Part shown: piece after piece, positions 10,247-19,377 of the stretch
How the letters are laid out: the number at the start of each line of letters is the position of its first letter
Position numbering within the stretch: position 1 is the stretch's first letter
From: Allopusillimonas ginsengisoli
Lineage (GTDB): Bacteria; Pseudomonadota; Gammaproteobacteria; Burkholderiales; Burkholderiaceae_B
Reading direction: 5' to 3'
NCBI RefSeq assembly: GCF_004153455.1
Contig: NZ_SDQE01000002.1
Location: forward strand, 248,001-312,000
DNA length: 64,000 bases
Program-made: the position numbers and the translations under genes
Notes under the pieces: model-generated
Told to the model about the DNA's origin: nothing
Databases searched by the model: none
Seen by the model: the letters and a program-made list of their open reading frames with translations, nothing else

Positions 10247-10927
10247 ATGATGCTGGCAGTACCCAATCTGCTCAATGCGGATCAGGTCCGCGAGATACGT
10301 GCCGCGCTCGAAGGCGCCGAATGGGCGGACGGCAAATCCACGGCTGGCCATCTTGCCGCACGAGCCAAGGACAATCAACAACTGCCGCTGGATCATCCGC
10401 TGGCCGAACAAATCGGCAACCAGATTCTGCAGGCACTGACCGCCGATCCGCTGTATATGTCTGCCGCCCTGCCTCTGCGCATACTGCCGCCGCGATTCAA
10501 TCGCTACCAGGGCGGCGGGCAATACGACGCCCACGTGGACAACGCCATCTTCCTGGTGCCGGGCACGAACCAACGCATCCGGACGGACGTGTCCACCACT
10601 GTATTTCTCAGCGAACCCGAGGAATACGACGGCGGTGAACTCATCATCCAGGACACTTATGGCGAACAGCGGGTCAAGCTGCCGGCCGGCCACGCCATTC
10701 TTTACCCTGGCACGAGCCTGCATCGCGTAACGCCGGTGACACGCGGCACACGCTATGCCTCTTTTTTCTGGACCCAAAGCCTGGTGCGCAGCGACGAACA
10801 GCGCGCTTTGCTGTTCGAGCAGGATATTGCCATTCAAGAACTTACGCTCAGCGGCGGCGCTCCCGACGCGTTGTCGCGGCTTACCGGCGTGTACCACAAC
10901 CTGTTGCGGATGTGGTCAGAGCTCTAG
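10247..10927 (+). CDS. piuC: PKHD-type Fe(II)/2-oxoglutarate dioxygenase PiuC
   Basis: The product is 226 residues, the usual PiuC/YbiX length. The double-stranded beta-helix core shows the iron-binding HVD (residues ~96-98) and the distal His in [11 protein letters not shown], whose Arg binds 2-oxoglutarate. [15 protein letters not shown] is highly characteristic of the family. PiuC genes habitually follow catecholate TonB receptors and are iron-repressed; their substrate is not established. The ATG at 10247 is preceded by AAGGGAG. A hairpin separates it from the receptor gene, with which it is probably cotranscribed. Confidence 0.93.
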   Translation: MMLAVPNLLNADQVREIRAALEGAEWADGKSTAGHLAARAKDNQQLPLDHPLAEQIGNQILQALTADPLYMSAALPLRILPPRFNRYQGGGQYDAHVDNAIFLVPGTNQRIRTDVSTTVFLSEPEEYDGGELIIQDTYGEQRVKLPAGHAILYPGTSLHRVTPVTRGTRYASFFWTQSLVRSDEQRALLFEQDIAIQELTLSGGAPDALSRLTGVYHNLLRMWSEL

Positions 10928-10976
10928 CGTGCAGCTCCCGTCGCACAGATGTGGCGCTTGCCGGTAAACTGCATCC

Positions 10977-12104
10977 ATGTCCAAACCGCCACTCACGCTC
11001 ATCCCTGCCCAGATCGCCAGCGCAGCCGATTACGAAGCCTTTGCTCGTGAGCACCTCGACGCAAGCGCCTGGGCATATCTGAATAGCGCAAGCGCAGATG
11101 GTCTCACGGCACACGATAACCTTGTCGCGTTTTCCCGCCTGCGGCTGCGCAGCCGCGTCCTGCGCCCGATGCATAATGCGCACACCCAGCTGACACTGAA
11201 CGGCATAGGCTGCGATCACCCTATTCTCATTGCGCCTACCGCCTATCACGCGCTGGCGCATCCCGATGGAGAGCGGGCAACCGCGCTGGCTGCCGCCGCA
11301 ACGCACACACCCATGGTCGTCAGCGCGCAGTCAGGCACGCAGATCGAAGAGCTCGCCCAGAGCGCCCACCCTCCGCAGCTGTGGTTTCAACTGTATCCAC
11401 AGGCTAGGCGCGAAGACACGCTCGCGCTTGCCCGCCGCGCCCAGGCTGCCGGCGCGCGCGCATTGATGTTGACGGTGGATGCGCCCGTCAATGGCATACG
11501 CAATGCGGAACAGCGAGCGGAATTCAGCCTGCCCGCGCATGTGCGCCCCGTTCATCTTGACGGTTTGCCCGCACTGCCCAGCCATCCAGCGTCGCCCGGC
11601 GGCAGTCCGCTCTTCTCGACCGGCCTGCTGGACAGCGCACCTACCTGGGACGATATTCTGTGGCTGCGCGAACAGGTTGACCTGCCACTATGGCTCAAGG
11701 GCATTATGGATCCCGATGATGCTGTCCGGGCGGCTGATAGCAGAATCGACGGCATTGTCGTCTCCAATCACGGAGGTCGCTGCCTGGATACTGTTCCCGC
11801 CACAATTTCCGCGCTGCCGGCGATTGCGGCGGCGCTGGACGGTCGCATCCCCATTCTGCTGGACGGTGGCATCCGCCGTGGCACCGACATCCTCAAGGCC
11901 CTTGCGCTCGGCGCGCAGGCCGTGATGATAGGCAGACCCGTACTCCATGCCTTGGCGGTTGCCGGCGCGCAAGGTGTCGCCCATCTCATTCAGATTCTGC
12001 GGGCGGAACTAGAAGTCGCCATGGCCCTGACAGGATGCGCAACGCTGAAAGAGGTCGACGAAGGCGTGCTTTGGAACGCAGCGCTCGGCCATGACTCACG
12101 GTAG
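10977..12104 (+). CDS. FMN-dependent alpha-hydroxyacid oxidase/dehydrogenase
   Basis: The product is 375 residues with a TIM-barrel of the lactate/glycolate oxidase family. PILIAPTAYHALAHPDGE, WFQLY, and the SNHGGR-x-LD active-site motif (His as base, Arg binding substrate carboxylate) are present, followed by ILLDGGIRRGTDILKALALGA for FMN phosphate binding. One position is odd: the motif reads SNHGGRCLD where nearly all relatives have Gln before LD. It oxidises a 2-hydroxy acid to a 2-oxo acid. It starts 49 bases after piuC, possibly in the same transcript. The oxidant (O2 or quinone) cannot be told. Confidence 0.88.
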   Translation: MSKPPLTLIPAQIASAADYEAFAREHLDASAWAYLNSASADGLTAHDNLVAFSRLRLRSRVLRPMHNAHTQLTLNGIGCDHPILIAPTAYHALAHPDGERATALAAAATHTPMVVSAQSGTQIEELAQSAHPPQLWFQLYPQARREDTLALARRAQAAGARALMLTVDAPVNGIRNAEQRAEFSLPAHVRPVHLDGLPALPSHPASPGGSPLFSTGLLDSAPTWDDILWLREQVDLPLWLKGIMDPDDAVRAADSRIDGIVVSNHGGRCLDTVPATISALPAIAAALDGRIPILLDGGIRRGTDILKALALGAQAVMIGRPVLHALAVAGAQGVAHLIQILRAELEVAMALTGCATLKEVDEGVLWNAALGHDSR

Positions 12105-12182
12105 AAACACCTAGATCTGGTCTGTCAGGGACGTAGGTATACTCGCGATCGGACTACAACAACAACACATCGACCACCCATC

Positions 12183-14180
12183 ATGAGCCCCATCCTGGCC
12201 TGCCTCACGACCGTCACAAGGTTGGCATGGCTTTGTTGCGTGGGCATCATTATTTCTGGCACGGTCCACGCAACAACCACCAATCCGTCGGTCCAGCAGT
12301 GCAACAACAAAGACCTGGTATTTGTTGCCCATCTGGACGATGACCTGCTGTTCATGAATCCCGACATCGCCGCCAACATCAATGATGGCGGATGCGTTCT
12401 GACCGTCTACCTGACTGCGAGCGATCGCGGAAGAGGCGAAGACTACATGCGCGGACGGGAGCGCGGCGTACGCGCCGCCTATGCCTATCTGGCGAATGTG
12501 CCTGACCTCTGGACCGAAGATACCGCCGCGGTCGGCGCCTATCACCTTGCCCGCTTTACGCTCACGGGAAACTCGAAAATACAGCTTCTGGCCATGCGCC
12601 TGAAAGACCCTTGGCTGGGCAAAGGTTGGGGAAGCCTCACACCGTTGAGCCGAGCCGAGTCAATCGCTGGCTATACGGCGGACACCCTGGGCGCCTCCCA
12701 TGAAACATACGGCCGCGCGGATCTTGTGGCCACGCTAGCCAGCCTCATCGAAGGATACCGCCCCACCACCATACGCCACATGGACGACACGATCGACATC
12801 CCCTATACCAAGCTGTGCTGGCGCTGCGCAGGCCACGGCCACCCCGATCACATCGCCAGCGCCAGACTGGTCCGCGACGCCATCAAGATAGCCCACGGCA
12901 ATTACGCGGAAGTCGGCTACATCGGGTATCCCACCCAGGAGCGGCAAGCCAATCTCGACAAACAGGAAATAAACAGGAAAACCGAGGCGTTTCGTCGCTA
13001 TGCCTGGAAAGATGTCCACTATTGTTCAGGCCCGTTGAACTGCAAAGAACCGGCCGGCCCGGCCGCCTCATGGGTAGGCCGCGCTTACTATGTGTCACGC
13101 GGAGACACCACACCCTCGCTTTTTGCCGATCGTAAAGGCGGTATGCTGATCCTGGCCACCGGCGAAGACAATGACGCGGCCAATGTCTGGAACAGCCGCG
13201 CCCAGGATTGGCGCTCGCTGGGCGGCCGTACCGCCGATCCCCTCGCCTCGTTTACGTATCCGGATACCACGGTGGGATTCTTTGTCCGCGATGCAATAGG
13301 GGGAATCTGGGTCAACAAGCAAAATCTTGACGAAACCTGGCGAGGATGGCGATCCATACCAGGCGCGAGGTGTTCACGCATTCCTACCGCCACCGCCCAG
13401 GGCAGGACCGCGGCAGTGGCACTTGCCAACGATGGCTTGCTTTACTGGACAGCGCCCACCGGGACGGAAAACAACTGGGCTCCCTGGCGCCCATTACCTC
13501 CATTGCATCAGCCCACCGGGGACCTTGCCATAACCACTGACGCCGCCAATCGTCTGGTGATCTTTGCAGCCACAACCACGGGCAAGCTCTTATTTGTCCA
13601 GCAAACCAATGACGAGGACACTGGCCTTTGGTCTGCATGGACTGAAATCCACGTACCGCCCACAGATGGTGGATTGGCGGCAATACGCGATCCGCGCGGC
13701 CCCATCGTCGTCTATCTGCGCAACCGGACAAACAACCATTTGCTGCGAATGACCCAAGCCAGGAACACCCAAGACCTTGCAAGCCATCCGTCAGCCGTTC
13801 TATGGAACGAAGCCGCCGATCTGGGCATTGAATTCGTCGGCAAACCAGCCGTCGACTTGAATGAACATGGCGCAATCATCGCAGCCGCATTGGAACGCCA
13901 AGGCGGTGCGCTATGGTTGTTTGAGGATGCGCATGCGCAAAAAATCGCCGCCAATATTTCCTCGTCGCCGGCCCTGCGCGTCATCAATGGCGCCCTGTAT
14001 ATCGTTGCGCGCAATGCCGGCAAGCCTCAGATTTATCAGATTCTGGAGCGCCGCCAGAACATCTGGACATCAACCCTTAGCGTCGCCGCGCCGCCCCAAG
14101 GAGGAGGAAGTTCCTTCGCGCCGCTCGCGGCTGCCGCACCGGGGATAGCGGTAGCAGGCAGAGATCCGGCACTCAAGTAG
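12183..14180 (+). CDS. Secreted PIG-L family deacetylase with C-terminal propeller-like domain
   Basis: The product is 665 residues. A hydrophobic signal (residues ~12-30) precedes a PIG-L/LmbE deacetylase domain (~40-290). This has the zinc-binding AHLDDD where most relatives read AHPDDD, and the second histidine cluster GHGHPDH near residue 220. From about 300 to 665 there are repeated short blocks ending in W-x-x-W or W-R-S-L (QDWRSLGG, TWRGWRSIPG, NWAPWRPLP, LWSAWTEI), as in PLL/sialidase-like beta-propellers that bind sugars. I infer an exported N-acetyl-sugar deacetylase with a carbohydrate-binding tail. It stands alone, 78 bases after the oxidase gene. Confidence 0.85.
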   Translation: MSPILACLTTVTRLAWLCCVGIIISGTVHATTTNPSVQQCNNKDLVFVAHLDDDLLFMNPDIAANINDGGCVLTVYLTASDRGRGEDYMRGRERGVRAAYAYLANVPDLWTEDTAAVGAYHLARFTLTGNSKIQLLAMRLKDPWLGKGWGSLTPLSRAESIAGYTADTLGASHETYGRADLVATLASLIEGYRPTTIRHMDDTIDIPYTKLCWRCAGHGHPDHIASARLVRDAIKIAHGNYAEVGYIGYPTQERQANLDKQEINRKTEAFRRYAWKDVHYCSGPLNCKEPAGPAASWVGRAYYVSRGDTTPSLFADRKGGMLILATGEDNDAANVWNSRAQDWRSLGGRTADPLASFTYPDTTVGFFVRDAIGGIWVNKQNLDETWRGWRSIPGARCSRIPTATAQGRTAAVALANDGLLYWTAPTGTENNWAPWRPLPPLHQPTGDLAITTDAANRLVIFAATTTGKLLFVQQTNDEDTGLWSAWTEIHVPPTDGGLAAIRDPRGPIVVYLRNRTNNHLLRMTQARNTQDLASHPSAVLWNEAADLGIEFVGKPAVDLNEHGAIIAAALERQGGALWLFEDAHAQKIAANISSSPALRVINGALYIVARNAGKPQIYQILERRQNIWTSTLSVAAPPQGGGSSFAPLAAAAPGIAVAGRDPALK

Positions 14181-14270
14181 CGTCGGCTCGCGTCACCGTA
14201 TACTGCTGTGGGTATGATGTAGAGGGCGTTGACCATTTCATCGATCTTTTTTATATACCCACAGGCCTTC

Positions 14271-15770
14271 ATGAAGTTTTTATCGAAACACCGCCGCGGC
14301 GCGCAAGCGCGGACGAACACGGACGCCGATCTGAACGCTATACGCTGGCGCATATTGGTGGTGTTGTTGATTGCCATATTCATGTCCTTGATTGGCGTGA
14401 GTATTGTCAATGTCGCCCTGCCTTCCATTCAGCATGCGCTTGACGCGTCGCAGTCGGATGTTCAGTGGGTATTGTCGGGCTATGCGCTGACGTTCGGCGT
14501 GGTCCTCGTGGCCGCCGGCCGTGCCGGGGATCTCATGGGCAGAGGCGGCATCTTCCTTGTTGGTGTGGGCATCTTCACCCTGTCATCCGTTGCCGCCGGT
14601 TTTGCGCCAGATGCCGCCTGGCTCAATGCCGCCCGTCTCGCGCAAGGCATTGGCTCAGGGCTTTTGAACCCACAAGGCGTGGGTATCATCCAGCAATTCT
14701 TTCGGGGCGCGGAGCGTGGGCGGGCGTTCGGCTATTTCGGCACCACGGTCGGCTTTTCCGTTGCAATCGGACCTGTATTGGGTGGATTCCTGATCGAACT
14801 TGGAGGCCTGCACATCGGATGGCGTCTGACCTTTCTGGTGAATGTGCCCATCGGAATTCTCACCATTATTCTCGGACTGATGTGGCTGCCAAAGCCATTA
14901 TTCAAACGCCCCCCGCCCCCCGCATCGAACAGTCCGGGCGCCTCAAAACGCGGCCTTCGATCGTTAGACCCGGTCGGCGCCGCGCTGTTGGGACTTGCCG
15001 TGCTCGCCATTTTGTTCCCTTTCGTTGAGTTTCGCAGTTCGCCCCTCACCTGGCTGCTGCTGCCGCTGGGCATTGTTCTTTCCTGGTTGTGGGTCCAATG
15101 GGAACGACGCTATGCGCGACTGGGCCACAGCCCCATGGTCGATCTGAATGTGTTCGCCACGCCTAGCTTCGCCAATGGCACCATCATCATGTCGCTGTAC
15201 TTCCTGGGGATGACCAGTGTCTGGGTGTTGGTTGCGCTGTATCTTCAGGACGGAAACGGTAAAACGGCGCTTGAATCAGGCCTGTTTGGCGTACCGGCGG
15301 CGCTGTTTGCCGCGTACGCGGCGCATTGGGCGGGGCGAAGAGTCAGCCGATACGGTCGCAAGGTGGTCATTGGAGGCTTGCTGCTTGCCCTTTTGGGCCT
15401 GGCTCTAAGCTCCGCCGTCGTGCTTTTGCACGAAGCGGGCTATTTGAGCATCTGGTGGCTGTTGTTGACGCTAACCTTCATTGGCCTGGCGCAGGGATCG
15501 GTCATCAGCCCCAACCAGACTTTGACTTTGGAAGATGTGCCCTTGGCGTATGCCGGCAGCTCCGGCGCCATTATGCAGACAGGACAGCGCATCGGCACCT
15601 CGGTCGGCATCGCTATTATCACCGCCGCCGTTTTCGCTTCGCTGGAAACATTTTCCTGGCCCATCGCAGTGTCGATAGGATTTGGAACAATAGGGCTTGT
15701 GGTGCTCGTAGCGCTTGGTTTTGCCTTCAAGGACGAGCGCGACCGTAAGAGGAAACATGAGCGTGGATGA
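14271..15770 (+). CDS. DHA2-family (EmrB/QacA-like) MFS drug transporter
   Basis: The product is 499 residues with about 14 membrane helices. Motif A-like GRAGDLMGRGGIFLVG follows helix 2, IVNVALPSIQHAL in helix 1 is the DHA2 hallmark, and GPVLGGFLIELGGLHIGWRLTFLVNVPIG is the conserved helix 5 region. These carriers expel drugs or metabolites in exchange for protons. The ATG at 14271 was preferred over a TTG at 14229. Its last 14 bases overlap the next MFS gene. Confidence 0.87.
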   Translation: MKFLSKHRRGAQARTNTDADLNAIRWRILVVLLIAIFMSLIGVSIVNVALPSIQHALDASQSDVQWVLSGYALTFGVVLVAAGRAGDLMGRGGIFLVGVGIFTLSSVAAGFAPDAAWLNAARLAQGIGSGLLNPQGVGIIQQFFRGAERGRAFGYFGTTVGFSVAIGPVLGGFLIELGGLHIGWRLTFLVNVPIGILTIILGLMWLPKPLFKRPPPPASNSPGASKRGLRSLDPVGAALLGLAVLAILFPFVEFRSSPLTWLLLPLGIVLSWLWVQWERRYARLGHSPMVDLNVFATPSFANGTIIMSLYFLGMTSVWVLVALYLQDGNGKTALESGLFGVPAALFAAYAAHWAGRRVSRYGRKVVIGGLLLALLGLALSSAVVLLHEAGYLSIWWLLLTLTFIGLAQGSVISPNQTLTLEDVPLAYAGSSGAIMQTGQRIGTSVGIAIITAAVFASLETFSWPIAVSIGFGTIGLVVLVALGFAFKDERDRKRKHERG

Positions 15771-17016
15771 GGAACACAGCACAAAGCTCAAGACACATTC
15801 AAGGGTAAAAACAACGCCTGCCTGGCTTGTACCCATTGTGGCGATCTTTATTCTGCAAACCACCGCGGCTTTTCTGAGTCGATTCATTCCCATTATTGCG
15901 CCAGCGGTGTCCGGAGAATTTGGATGGAGTGGCAGCTCTATTGGCTATCTGACGGCCATGAACTCGCTTGGCGGCCTTGCCATTTTGATGGGCGGCTCAG
16001 CGCTGCTCAAACAAATCGGTGGGATGCGAACGCTGCAGCTCAGTCTGTTTCTGGGCGCGGCCAGCATGGCGTTCTTTCTGCACTCGAGCTTGAGTATCGC
16101 TTTGGCCGCATGTTTTGTGATGGGATTAAGCAATGGTACCGCCAACCCGGCCGGCAGCGAAGTACTGCAACGGTTTTCGCCACCCGGCAAACGCAATCTC
16201 ATATTTTCCATAAAACAGGCTGGCGTACCGCTGGGCGGCGTGATCGCAGGCCTGGTGATTCCCCCCATGGTGCTTCTGGCTGGATGGCGCGCGACGCTCT
16301 TCGCCTGTGCCCTGTTAGTGATTCTGCCCACGCTGCTGACCTGGCGAATGAGCAAGCAAGTAGACGAGCCAAGCGCCGTTGATGGCTGGCGTTTTTCCAT
16401 GCCAACCCGACAGTCGCTGCACACCTTCAAAGTGCCGCTGCAATCGCTGATGCACAACAGCGGCCTGTTGAGGATGTCTATCGTCGGAAGCCTGTTTGCC
16501 GTGTCGCAAAGTTGCTGGTTCACTTTCACGGTTATCTACCTGATAGACGAACTGGGATTTTCGCTTGGAAGAGCTGGCGTTGTATTTGCTGTCATGCAGG
16601 CGGGCGGCGTCATCGGACGCATTGCCTTGGGATGGTTGTCTGATCGACTGCACTCGGCCACGGCATCGCTGTCGGTGGCAGCCATCCTGTCGGCAGCCAC
16701 CACCCTGCTGCTTGGATTGAGCAGCCCGCAGTGGCCGGTATGGACGCTTGTTCTGCTGGCGTTTGTAGCAGGCTGCTCTGCAGCGAGCTGGAACGGCGTG
16801 CAAATAGCGGAGGTCGCTCGTCGTTCGCCCCCCGACTTGATCTCGGAAACCTCGGCGGGGTCCAGCATTCTGGTGAACATGACCAACATGCTCGTGCCAA
16901 CCGCATTCGCTGCGTTTGTCGCAGTTTGGGGACGCTACGATTTCGCTTTCGGCGTCGCAGGCCTGTGCAGTTTACTCGTACTGGTGGCCCTGCCGCGTGA
17001 TAGGCAAACAGCATAA
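15757..17016 (+). CDS. MFS transporter (CynX/NNP-like, 12 helices)
   Basis: The product is 419 residues with 12 hydrophobic segments. GRIALGWLSDRL between helices 8 and 9 and FSIKQAGVPLGGVIAGLVIP resemble cyanate/nitrate-type and related MFS carriers, though the substrate is not identifiable. The ATG at 15757 lies inside the end of the previous gene with AAGAGGAAAC upstream, indicating translational coupling. No regulator is adjacent to this pair. Confidence 0.84.
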   Translation: MSVDEEHSTKLKTHSRVKTTPAWLVPIVAIFILQTTAAFLSRFIPIIAPAVSGEFGWSGSSIGYLTAMNSLGGLAILMGGSALLKQIGGMRTLQLSLFLGAASMAFFLHSSLSIALAACFVMGLSNGTANPAGSEVLQRFSPPGKRNLIFSIKQAGVPLGGVIAGLVIPPMVLLAGWRATLFACALLVILPTLLTWRMSKQVDEPSAVDGWRFSMPTRQSLHTFKVPLQSLMHNSGLLRMSIVGSLFAVSQSCWFTFTVIYLIDELGFSLGRAGVVFAVMQAGGVIGRIALGWLSDRLHSATASLSVAAILSAATTLLLGLSSPQWPVWTLVLLAFVAGCSAASWNGVQIAEVARRSPPDLISETSAGSSILVNMTNMLVPTAFAAFVAVWGRYDFAFGVAGLCSLLVLVALPRDRQTA

Positions 17017-17128
17017 TAGGATTACTGTTGCAACCCGGTAGCGATTTCTTCTCATTTATCGGAGGCATGCGCATAACAAGCAAAAGATGCTAATAATCAG
17101 CACGCCCTCGGATAGCGAACCAGACGTC

Positions 17129-17623
17129 TTACTTTGCGTCCTTCATTCTTAGAATACTCACATTTCCCGTTGATTCCATATAGGCTCTGCGCACCTTGGA
17201 AATATCGTCGACGCCCTGAATACGCAGTTCTTCCAGCAGTTCATCTCGGCTGACATATTCACGACGCATCCCGCGCCGCTGCATTTGGCCGTCCTTGATC
17301 AACAGCACCCGCCCCGGTTCAAAGAAGGGTCGCGTTGCCGGTATGAAATAGGCGACGCGATCCGCGAATACACTCCAGAACACCAGGGTAGCAACCAGCA
17401 CTGCGCCCTCTGACACGCTGTTGTATTGCGCGGCCATGGCGTTCTGCGCAGCATCCGCAATCAGGACCAGAAGCAGCACATCGGCGGCTCCGAAGGATCC
17501 AAGATCGCGCCGGCCGCCAAGACGCAACAATATGAAAATGAACCAATACATCATCGTTCCCCGCAACACCAGTTCCCAGGGAGACATGGAAAACTCAAAC
17601 ATTCCGGCCCAATCGATTTGCAT
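17129..17623 (-). CDS. DUF421 (YetF-like) membrane protein
   Basis: The product is 164 residues. Three membrane helices fill the first ~85 residues with LLRLGGRRDLGSFGAADVLLLVLIADAAQNAM, matching the DUF421 core (R-x-x-G-K/R-R-x-L-x-x-x-x-x-x-D). A small cytosolic domain follows, with LLIKDGQMQRRGMRREYVSRDELLEELR. The biochemical role is unknown; the Bacillus homologue YetF is a membrane protein of spores. The ATG at 17623 was chosen because the upstream extension (to 17722) is low-complexity. It converges with the MFS gene and is monocistronic. Confidence 0.85.
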   Translation of the reverse strand: MQIDWAGMFEFSMSPWELVLRGTMMYWFIFILLRLGGRRDLGSFGAADVLLLVLIADAAQNAMAAQYNSVSEGAVLVATLVFWSVFADRVAYFIPATRPFFEPGRVLLIKDGQMQRRGMRREYVSRDELLEELRIQGVDDISKVRRAYMESTGNVSILRMKDAK

Positions 17624-17718
17624 CGTCGTACTCCGCGCAGTGGAAGACAATGCATGAGCAATCAACGTGCCCGCTGAACATGAAATAAGTATCAATGAGC
17701 ACTCGGGGCAACAGACTA

Positions 17719-17994
17719 TCAAGGCACCCTGTAAGCATACTTATATGGGTTGAAGCAGCCATTGCCCAGCTGTTTTTCCCAAACCGCCTGACAAATGGCC
17801 AGTGTCCGCTCGGTTTTGAGGTTGGCCGCATTGAGTAGAGATATGACGCGTTCCACCCTGGTCGAATTCAAAGCGTCAGCGCACCCACGGATTTCCCCAA
17901 ACACCAGCCTATCGCCCAAGCTGTGGTGTGAAACACCCGATTCCGAACTGTAGCAAGACGAATAGACCACACAGCCGATAATGCGACTAGCCAA
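17719..17994 (-). CDS. Possible small hypothetical protein
   Basis: The frame gives up to 91 residues from a TTG start (a GTG a few codons in is an alternative). The C-terminal part (ERVISLLNAANLKTERTLAICQAVWEKQL) looks like an amphipathic helical protein with scattered cysteines. I recognise no family. It fills most of the 357-base space between DUF421 and ccmA and overlaps the possible extended ccmA start by 14 bases. It could be an unexpressed frame. Confidence 0.3.
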   Translation of the reverse strand: MASRIIGCVVYSSCYSSESGVSHHSLGDRLVFGEIRGCADALNSTRVERVISLLNAANLKTERTLAICQAVWEKQLGNGCFNPYKYAYRVP

Positions 17995-18694
17995 TAATGA
18001 CTACACCTTGCCTGCCACCTCCAGACTGACTACACTTTTCGCACCAGGTACGATAAGAAAACCTGCGGAGGATTTCGACATATTCGAACTATCTGAAGTG
18101 CGCTGCATGCGTGGAACGAAATGCTTGTTCGACGGCCTGAACGTTCAGTTGCAGCCGGGTGGGTTGTTGCGCATTCGGGGCGCTAATGGCACAGGCAAAA
18201 CCAGTCTGCTGCGCATGCTCTGCGGTCTGTCTCGCGCCGATGCCGGCCAGATCCGCTGGTCGGGCCAGGATATTCACCGGCTTGGCGAGGAATTCTCCCG
18301 ACAGATCATCTACATTGGTCACGCGCCAGCCAGCAAAGCAGAACTCAGCGCTCACGAAAACCTGATGATCGCGCTCACGCTTCAAGGCGCCTCGGCTACG
18401 GCGAACGCCGCCGAGGAGGCCTTGGCATCTGCAGGGCTGCTTGCCTATCGCGATGCTCCTGTCCGGTTTCTGTCGCAAGGCCAGCGTCGACGACTTGCAC
18501 TGGCCCGCCTGGCCTGCCGGCCGGCGCCCACACTCTGGATTCTGGACGAACCCTTTACCGCCCTGGATGCCGCAGCACGCGTGTGGCTCAAGGAAATGGT
18601 CGAATGCCACCTGAGTGAGGGAGGCATCGTCATCCTCACCAGTCACGACGAAACAGGCCTGGAACAGCGGCCTCACCAGGTGATCGCTTTATGA
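17981..18694 (+). CDS. ccmA: Haem exporter ATP-binding protein CcmA
   Basis: ABC ATPase: Walker A GANGTGKTS, signature LSQGQRRRLALARL, Walker B LWILDEP. With CcmB and CcmC it drives release of holo-CcmE during System I cytochrome c maturation. The first canonical start, ATG 17981, adds ~33 residues not found in CcmA (E. coli 207 aa). Family homology begins at FELSEVRCMRG, right after an in-frame ATA codon (18080-18082) that has a perfect GCGGAGG ribosome site 8 bases upstream. Starting there gives 204 residues. The true start is therefore uncertain. It overlaps ccmB by 4 bases (ATGA). Confidence 0.9.
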   Translation: MRLANNDYTLPATSRLTTLFAPGTIRKPAEDFDIFELSEVRCMRGTKCLFDGLNVQLQPGGLLRIRGANGTGKTSLLRMLCGLSRADAGQIRWSGQDIHRLGEEFSRQIIYIGHAPASKAELSAHENLMIALTLQGASATANAAEEALASAGLLAYRDAPVRFLSQGQRRRLALARLACRPAPTLWILDEPFTALDAAARVWLKEMVECHLSEGGIVILTSHDETGLEQRPHQVIAL

Positions 18695-19371
18695 TGCACA
18701 TTGAACTGCGCGGCATGGCATGTATCCTCCAGCGCGACCTGCGTCTGGCCTGGCGGCGGCGGGCCGACAGTGTGGGCGCGTTAATGTTCTTCATCATGGT
18801 CACCAGCCTGTTTCCACTTGCGTTGAATCCAGACCCATCGCTACTACGCGCCATCGCTCCCGGGGTAATCTGGGTAGCAGCGCTACTCGCTGTGATGCTG
18901 ACGCTTTCCCGGTTGTTCTCCGATGACTTCGCAGACGGCACACTTGAGCAATTGCTGCTGGCTGGGATACCCCTACCGCTGCTGCTGTTGAGCAAGATCA
19001 CAGCCCATTGGATCAGTACTGCCGTACCCCTGATGCTTGCCGCGCCACTCATCGCGCTGCAGTTTGATTTGCCGGCGTCGAGCATCGGCGTGCTGGCGGT
19101 CATGCTACTGCTTGGCACACCGATCTTGAGCCTGCTAGGCGCCATGGGCGCGGCGCTCACTGTGGGCGTCCGAGGCGCCGCCACGTTGCTGGCGCTCCTA
19201 ATCATTCCGCTATATATCCCCATCCTTATCTTTGGCACGTCAGGTGTCAGCGACAGCCTGCAGGGTATGCCGATTGGCGGCCACTGCGCGATCCTGGGCG
19301 CGATTCTCGCGCTAGCGCTCTTTCTGGCGCCCTGGGCATGTGCCGCCGCCCTAAGAATCTCACTTGACTGA
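18691..19371 (+). CDS. ccmB: Haem exporter permease CcmB
   Basis: The product is 226 residues with six membrane helices. RDLRLAWRRRADSVGALMFF at the N-terminus and LFSDDFADGTLEQLLL with PLPLLLLSKITAHW are CcmB landmarks. It forms the membrane part of the CcmAB transporter. It ends 6 bases from the convergent ccmI stop, so the ccm genes are split into two facing transcripts. Confidence 0.93.
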   Translation: MMHIELRGMACILQRDLRLAWRRRADSVGALMFFIMVTSLFPLALNPDPSLLRAIAPGVIWVAALLAVMLTLSRLFSDDFADGTLEQLLLAGIPLPLLLLSKITAHWISTAVPLMLAAPLIALQFDLPASSIGVLAVMLLLGTPILSLLGAMGAALTVGVRGAATLLALLIIPLYIPILIFGTSGVSDSLQGMPIGGHCAILGAILALALFLAPWACAAALRISLD

Positions 19372-19377
19372 CTCGGA

